NCBI GenBank assembly: GCA_964557545.1
Contig: CAZLAK010000005.1
Coordinates: 1-64,000, forward strand
Source of the DNA: CAZLAK01 sp964557545
GTDB taxonomy: Bacteria; Bacillota; Desulfotomaculia; Desulfotomaculales; Pelotomaculaceae
Reading direction: 5' to 3'
DNA: 64,000 nucleotides
Numbering within the stretch: position 1 is the stretch's first letter; each line of letters opens with the position of its first letter. Position numbers and translations under genes: made by a program. A model generated the notes under the pieces. That model did not search any database and was not told where the DNA came from. It worked only from the letters and a program-made list of their open reading frames with translations. This document shows positions 59,644 to 64,000 of the stretch, one piece after another.

Positions 59644-62151
59644 TTAATCTTCTCGTACAGCATCTGTATCGAAAATTCTATCCAGTTCCTCGTTTGATGT
59701 TATGCCACGAACTTTATTCCTAATCGTTGTTTTTCCCATATCTAGTCGATAGAAATGTTCACGACCATCAACACCTTTTTTAAGTCGAATAAGCTGGATT
59801 CTGCCGAATTTATCCCAGTGCTTTTCTGCGAACTTGGCTAGGCCCACTGCCTTAGGGTAATTGTCCTTGCGGCTAGGATCGTGTGGTTCTAAAATATCAA
59901 AAACATAACCTTGTGCATCAGATCTTACAATCACTAAATCTGGGAACATAGAAGTGGTGACACCGCTCACTTCGTAAGGGATTTCAAGTGACCACTTTTT
60001 GCGGTCAAGATTACGTAACCAGCATACAGCACCATTATTGAGTTCTTCCGTAACAACTCCGCTTTCCCATGGGTTCAGTGATGTTTCAAATGTGCCATCC
60101 TCTGTACAATAAAGATGCTGCTCAAATTTCATGCTATTATCTGGTATAGAAAAATCGATTGAATCTGGTAATATCCATGGTACAGATATCGGTTGTACAG
60201 AAGCATTAGTTAATCTTTCATAGACGTTTTTACGTGCCTCATTTAGTCGTGAGATGGCTCTTTTGTTATTTTCATATAATGTAATGAATTCTCCCTCTGC
60301 AAAGGCGTTTATCCTCTCCATTGCATCGGTATCATTTGTAAGAACGATAATTTCTTTTTTTACATCGATATGATCACGGGTACTATGGCGAATCCAATAT
60401 TCCTTGTGTAATCCTTCCCCCAACAATCTACCGGCTTGTTCAAAATGTCGTGAAATATCAAATTCTGATACTGTCATAGTCTGGGTTGCCTCATCAAAGG
60501 AATAGGCATTGTCCCCGTACTCAAATATCAGTGTACCAAGAGCAAAGCCAGTAATTGACGCTCCTCGGGTGTCAAATTCTCCACTTTCTTTTATCCGTGA
60601 AATCTCCTCATCCATTTTTGATAAAACTGATTTTTTTACACTCTTCTGGGCTTCCAAATCAATGCCGTCCATGGTCAATGCACGAGAAATCTGTATTAAC
60701 AATTTAAGTGGAGCTTGCTTACGGGCTGAATCTATTCGATAAGTAATAAGATTATCCATAGCATCAAAAACATCAGAATATTCTAAGTTTCGTCCGAGAG
60801 TAACAAGCTCTTTATTAGTTCCTGTTTCTGTCGGCATAATCGCTTCACTGTCACGTAGAGCATTAACAACGTTCTTTACTGTTTCTTCATCAAAATATGG
60901 AAGGAATAGGCTGACACTATTAAGCTCGGCATCGGAAGAAATCCTTCTTGCCAGAGGGGTACGAATCATCCGTCCTAGCAACTGAGCAATATAAGTATAA
61001 TCTTGGGCACTACGGAAGGACATCATCGTTTCCGCACGTGGACAATCCCACCCCGTGGAAAGATTCATTTTGAAGAATACAACTATTACATTTTCCTCAT
61101 CCTGAATTCGGGAAGCTTCGATTTGCTGAATTTCAACGTCATGCACTTTAAGAGTACTGCGGTCATTGAAAGTATGTACCGCTTCTCCAGGCTGTAGTTT
61201 GCGTCCCAGCGTTTCTTCAAGTAAATCAATACAAGCTCCTAAATCTGTTTGGGTTGCTACGCGATCATTGCCATCTTCAACTTGAATAACAAGTATAGGG
61301 TTTACAATTTTTTCGCCTTCACGCTCACAGTAAGACTCCCAGTGTTCACATTTCTTGCGCCAATTATCTACCGCTCCTTTAAACATGGTCATATCGGCGC
61401 TTAGTTGAATATCTGGGTAATGAATTATGATTCTATCCTTTAGAAGACCAGACTCACGTACTTGCTCTGGTGGAACGATAACTTTTTGAACCGTTGATGT
61501 CGTTCCTGCAATCAAGTTATCAAATCTCTGGGGTGTTGCGGTAACGCCGATAACTAAAGGCATAACGCAAAGGCCATCTTCTTTGCTACCTTTAATAAAT
61601 TTTTGCATTATGGATTGTGCCTTGTTTTCTGCTTGAACTGATGTATAGGTACCCCTATGTGCCTCATCAATCACTACATAAAACTTTTTTGGATTACGTT
61701 TAGCAGTGTTAGTAAGAGTTTCCCAGATAGAATACTGACGCTTATCAGATGTACCTGTCAGTAGTTTATCTGAGCCGAGTTTTTGAGTGTTCAAAAAGTA
61801 AATGCAACCACCCTCAAAATACTCTGCATTGAAGGTTGAATCTATTGTTACTAGATCACGGACCCGGATTTTATCTGATTTACTTTCAATTTTCAACCTT
61901 GTTTGCTCGTTAAGCTCAGGTGAATCGGAAAGCCAAATGAAAATAGAATCTGGTTCTCCAATGTTGTCCGCATTCCCATATAATATATCTTCAAAAAGTG
62001 TTGTCATAATTATCGTTTTTCCAGAACCCGTAGGTGCAGAAAAGGAAATTATCTGTGGGTCGCGTTCACTCCACATTAAGTGCGCCTTGTTGATTTTGTC
62101 GTGTAGCTCAGAAAGTGCCGTCTCCTGAAAAGGAAATAATATATCTCTCAT
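59644..62151 (-). CDS. type III-like restriction enzyme, Res (helicase-nuclease) subunit
   Basis: 835 residues. Superfamily-2 helicase motifs: LFPFQETALSEL (Q-type start), FSAPTGSGKTIIM (Walker A), VVIDEAHRGTYTS (DEAH box), IGVTATPQRFD, and the C-terminal helicase part with STGWDCPRAETMMSFRSAQD and LLGRMIRTP. The nuclease part near the C-terminus (FPDLVIVRSDAQGYVFDILE, PHDPSRKDN) has the D...E layout, with His where the catalytic Lys is often placed. It starts 1 nt after the mod gene's stop. Much more AT-rich than the genes to the left. Confidence 0.88.
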   Translation of the reverse strand: MRDILFPFQETALSELHDKINKAHLMWSERDPQIISFSAPTGSGKTIIMTTLFEDILYGNADNIGEPDSIFIWLSDSPELNEQTRLKIESKSDKIRVRDLVTIDSTFNAEYFEGGCIYFLNTQKLGSDKLLTGTSDKRQYSIWETLTNTAKRNPKKFYVVIDEAHRGTYTSVQAENKAQSIMQKFIKGSKEDGLCVMPLVIGVTATPQRFDNLIAGTTSTVQKVIVPPEQVRESGLLKDRIIIHYPDIQLSADMTMFKGAVDNWRKKCEHWESYCEREGEKIVNPILVIQVEDGNDRVATQTDLGACIDLLEETLGRKLQPGEAVHTFNDRSTLKVHDVEIQQIEASRIQDEENVIVVFFKMNLSTGWDCPRAETMMSFRSAQDYTYIAQLLGRMIRTPLARRISSDAELNSVSLFLPYFDEETVKNVVNALRDSEAIMPTETGTNKELVTLGRNLEYSDVFDAMDNLITYRIDSARKQAPLKLLIQISRALTMDGIDLEAQKSVKKSVLSKMDEEISRIKESGEFDTRGASITGFALGTLIFEYGDNAYSFDEATQTMTVSEFDISRHFEQAGRLLGEGLHKEYWIRHSTRDHIDVKKEIIVLTNDTDAMERINAFAEGEFITLYENNKRAISRLNEARKNVYERLTNASVQPISVPWILPDSIDFSIPDNSMKFEQHLYCTEDGTFETSLNPWESGVVTEELNNGAVCWLRNLDRKKWSLEIPYEVSGVTTSMFPDLVIVRSDAQGYVFDILEPHDPSRKDNYPKAVGLAKFAEKHWDKFGRIQLIRLKKGVDGREHFYRLDMGKTTIRNKVRGITSNEELDRIFDTDAVRED

Positions 62152-64000
62152 TTATGAATCCCTCCTGCTTCCTAACACAAAGTTATCGATATAATCTCGA
62201 TATAGTTGATATGTGTTATCTACTTTTACTCCGGCAGTCATTTCACGGAATGCTTCTTCGGAGTTAGTTACAAAATAGACCATTTGGATACCGTTCTCTT
62301 CAAAAAGCTTTTCGGCAAATTCTGCGAACCGTGTTTCATCAACTAATATAGCAAAGCCATTTTGCGGAAGAATTAACATTTCTGGTTCTTCATTGTAATT
62401 TACTTCTGGTCGCTTTCCAATAGCTCCAGATTTGAGCCAAAGTAATGGTAGTATTTCGTGGAACTGTTGGCCCAATGAAACAAGATTTTTATCCAAGAAT
62501 TCTAGCTTGAAGTATTCAGCATTTGCAGGAAAACCATCGCTCATTGGACGTTTAACTTGTGATGTTACAATAATGGGGCCTAGCAATTCTGAAACACGTG
62601 TCTTGATTGACTTGAAAATGGCAGTCGATTTTGAGGCTATATAAAAGTCTGTTATTTGATCCTGTTCTTCAATGGCAGATAACCACTCATCAACTGCATT
62701 TACATCAAAAAGAATTGATGCCGTATGTTTATTCGAAACAATGAATTTACAGTCTTTGGTTACTAATGATTGCGGCAATTGTGACTTTCCTTCCTTATTT
62801 CGAAGTAAAGAAACAATTTGCTTTTTTGCAGTTACTGTTAATTCTGTAGGATTATCTACAAAACTTAACTGATAGAATGAACGGTCTTCTTCGTCAGAAA
62901 TAGTTTGAGTAGTGAAGTACTCACCCGTTAAGACAGAGCCATCATCACGCCTACCAAGGATACTATACTTTGTTCTAGGCCAAGTTATAGCACGACATAT
63001 TCCGTGTTTTTCCCATTCAATATCGCCAGGCTTATAGCCATTTTTTTTCAGGGTTTTTGATTCATCATCCGAGACCTCGTTATTAGTTACTAAAATGCAG
63101 CGGCGGTTTCCGTTGTCCTCAGCATTAAGTAAATTTACTGCGTGTAATGTGGTTCCACTTCCTGCAAAGAAGTCAATAATCAATGCGTCTTTCTTACCCG
63201 AAACTGCGAATGTCAGCGCTTCGCGAACAGCATAGAGTGATTTGGGATATGAGAAGCCACCACCAAGTATTGCCTTGATCATATCAGTACCGTGGGCTTC
63301 TGCATTAAATAACGGATCAGTCCAGACAGTTTTAGGTGGTTCACTTTCCCTACGAAGAATTACTTCTATTCGGTCAGCTCGCCTTTCAACATACATTCGA
63401 TCCCTAACAGATTCTACAGTATCTCGTCCATATCTCCATTTCTTTTCTATGCCGTTTTTATCAATAGGCCAGACATAAATGGTACCATCTTCGTTGTGTT
63501 CTACTTGTGCTGATGGATGTAACTCCTTATCAAGTAAATCACCGAAACCGATAATGTTATAATTCGAGTCTAAAATTACGGGATAGAAACATGTCGCACC
63601 TTCATAACGACCAGAGGTGCTTCCCCAACGTCTTAGATTATATACATCGCCACCAGTATGCTGTTTGCGGTAAATAATACTATCAGCTGAATATGAAAAT
63701 ATTGCATATTCGTGAGTCACAGAAAATTTTTTACCCTGAGTTCCACCAGGATTATGCTGAATGGTTACGCAAGTATGAGTTAGGTTTGGGAAAAGCTCAT
63801 GAAGTAGAACCCACAGATGCGCATATTCATTATCATCTATTGTAGTAATCAAAACGCCATCATCAGCAAGTATTCTTTTTGCAATCTTTAATCGTTTTTG
63901 CATCATTGAGAGCCACTTACTGTGTCGCCAGTTATCACTAGAATCAACATAATTATTATTGTATTTCCAATCCCGAGCACCTGTGTTGTATGGGGGGTCA
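62152..64000 (-). CDS. type III-like DNA methyltransferase, Mod subunit (5' end outside window)
   Basis: The reading frame is open from 62152 to the window edge, so the gene is partial. At the edge the minus strand encodes DPPYNTGARDWKYNNNYVDS, catalytic motif IV of adenine-N6 methyltransferases, followed by WRHSKWLSMMQKRLKIAKRI and the later SAM-binding motif IIDFFAGSGTTLHAVNLL. The order (DPPY before FxGxG) is that of beta-class enzymes, as in type III Mod proteins. The C-terminal 300 residues would hold target recognition. It forms an operon with the Res gene. Confidence 0.9.
   Translation of the reverse strand, partial: DPPYNTGARDWKYNNNYVDSSDNWRHSKWLSMMQKRLKIAKRILADDGVLITTIDDNEYAHLWVLLHELFPNLTHTCVTIQHNPGGTQGKKFSVTHEYAIFSYSADSIIYRKQHTGGDVYNLRRWGSTSGRYEGATCFYPVILDSNYNIIGFGDLLDKELHPSAQVEHNEDGTIYVWPIDKNGIEKKWRYGRDTVESVRDRMYVERRADRIEVILRRESEPPKTVWTDPLFNAEAHGTDMIKAILGGGFSYPKSLYAVREALTFAVSGKKDALIIDFFAGSGTTLHAVNLLNAEDNGNRRCILVTNNEVSDDESKTLKKNGYKPGDIEWEKHGICRAITWPRTKYSILGRRDDGSVLTGEYFTTQTISDEEDRSFYQLSFVDNPTELTVTAKKQIVSLLRNKEGKSQLPQSLVTKDCKFIVSNKHTASILFDVNAVDEWLSAIEEQDQITDFYIASKSTAIFKSIKTRVSELLGPIIVTSQVKRPMSDGFPANAEYFKLEFLDKNLVSLGQQFHEILPLLWLKSGAIGKRPEVNYNEEPEMLILPQNGFAILVDETRFAEFAEKLFEENGIQMVYFVTNSEEAFREMTAGVKVDNTYQLYRDYIDNFVLGSRRDS

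Overview
The window looks like a chromosomal segment of a GC-rich (roughly 55-60% by eye), endospore-forming Clostridia-class Firmicute, possibly thermophilic and of a Desulfotomaculum/Moorella-like lineage. The reasons are strong Shine-Dalgarno sites with frequent GTG/TTG starts, spore genes (spoVR, spmA, spmB, spoIIP, spoIVA), a HutP-family protein, DUF1614, DUF3189 and DUF512 families, and an IspH-ribosomal protein S1 fusion. The species itself cannot be named from the sequence.

Layout. (1) 1-1320: an AT-rich ankyrin-repeat gene of foreign composition. (2) 1340-2930: a phage-type immunity switch. An ImmA/IrrE-like peptidase and a CI-like repressor are read leftwards, a Cro-like gene rightwards, and five copies of a 15-bp operator are present; one exactly fills the spacer of a perfect TTGACA-17-TATAAT promoter. 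(3) 2930-13220: a phage-derived region (two unknown genes, an HNH protein, an unknown protein, a RecU-like resolvase) invaded by three IS200/IS605-superfamily elements: an apparently intact IscB with its omega-RNA, a second IscB with a one-base frameshift and its omega-RNA, and a TnpA(frameshifted)-TnpB element with a reRNA-type right end. There is also an independent structured RNA with its own terminator. (4) 13540-14750: spoVR lacking its first 50-60 codons exactly where the phage-like DNA stops, which could be the right edge of a sporulation-gene-interrupting (skin-like) element or a plain disruption. (5) 14860-31870: a conserved core with spmAB, rluB, hutP, aroF-aroA-cmk-plsC-ispH/rpsA, DUF1614, spoIIP, two DUF3189 genes, DUF512, der, plsY and gpsA. 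(6) 32070-34140: an orphan PAS histidine kinase and an NlpC/P60 hydrolase. (7) 34470-41550: a chemotaxis/c-di-GMP cluster in which at least five genes are damaged (frameshifts in the HD-GYP gene and cheB; internal deletions in a HEAT-REC gene, cheA and an NtrC-type regulator), while cheR and cheW look intact. (8) 41650-48690: spoIVA, then ACT-hom-thrB-lysC and a convergent apgM-like gene. (9) 48730-59450: a PAS-GGDEF-HD-GYP protein, an intact MCP, DUF1847, an MNT/HEPN pair, SagB-type and nitro-FMN reductases, rtcB, a hydrolase and rlmD. (10) 59460-64000: an AT-rich island with a long inverted repeat and a type III-like restriction-modification pair, the mod gene running off the window.

How the parts relate. 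The aro/cmk/plsC/ispH genes and the der/plsY/gpsA genes form housekeeping operons with almost no spacing. The threonine-branch genes follow an ACT-domain protein from one promoter. The mobile nest shows genes inside a phage remnant being colonised by RNA-guided nuclease elements. Removing the first IscB element in silico places an AGGAAAG Shine-Dalgarno 10 nt before the HNH gene, which fixes the element's boundaries well.
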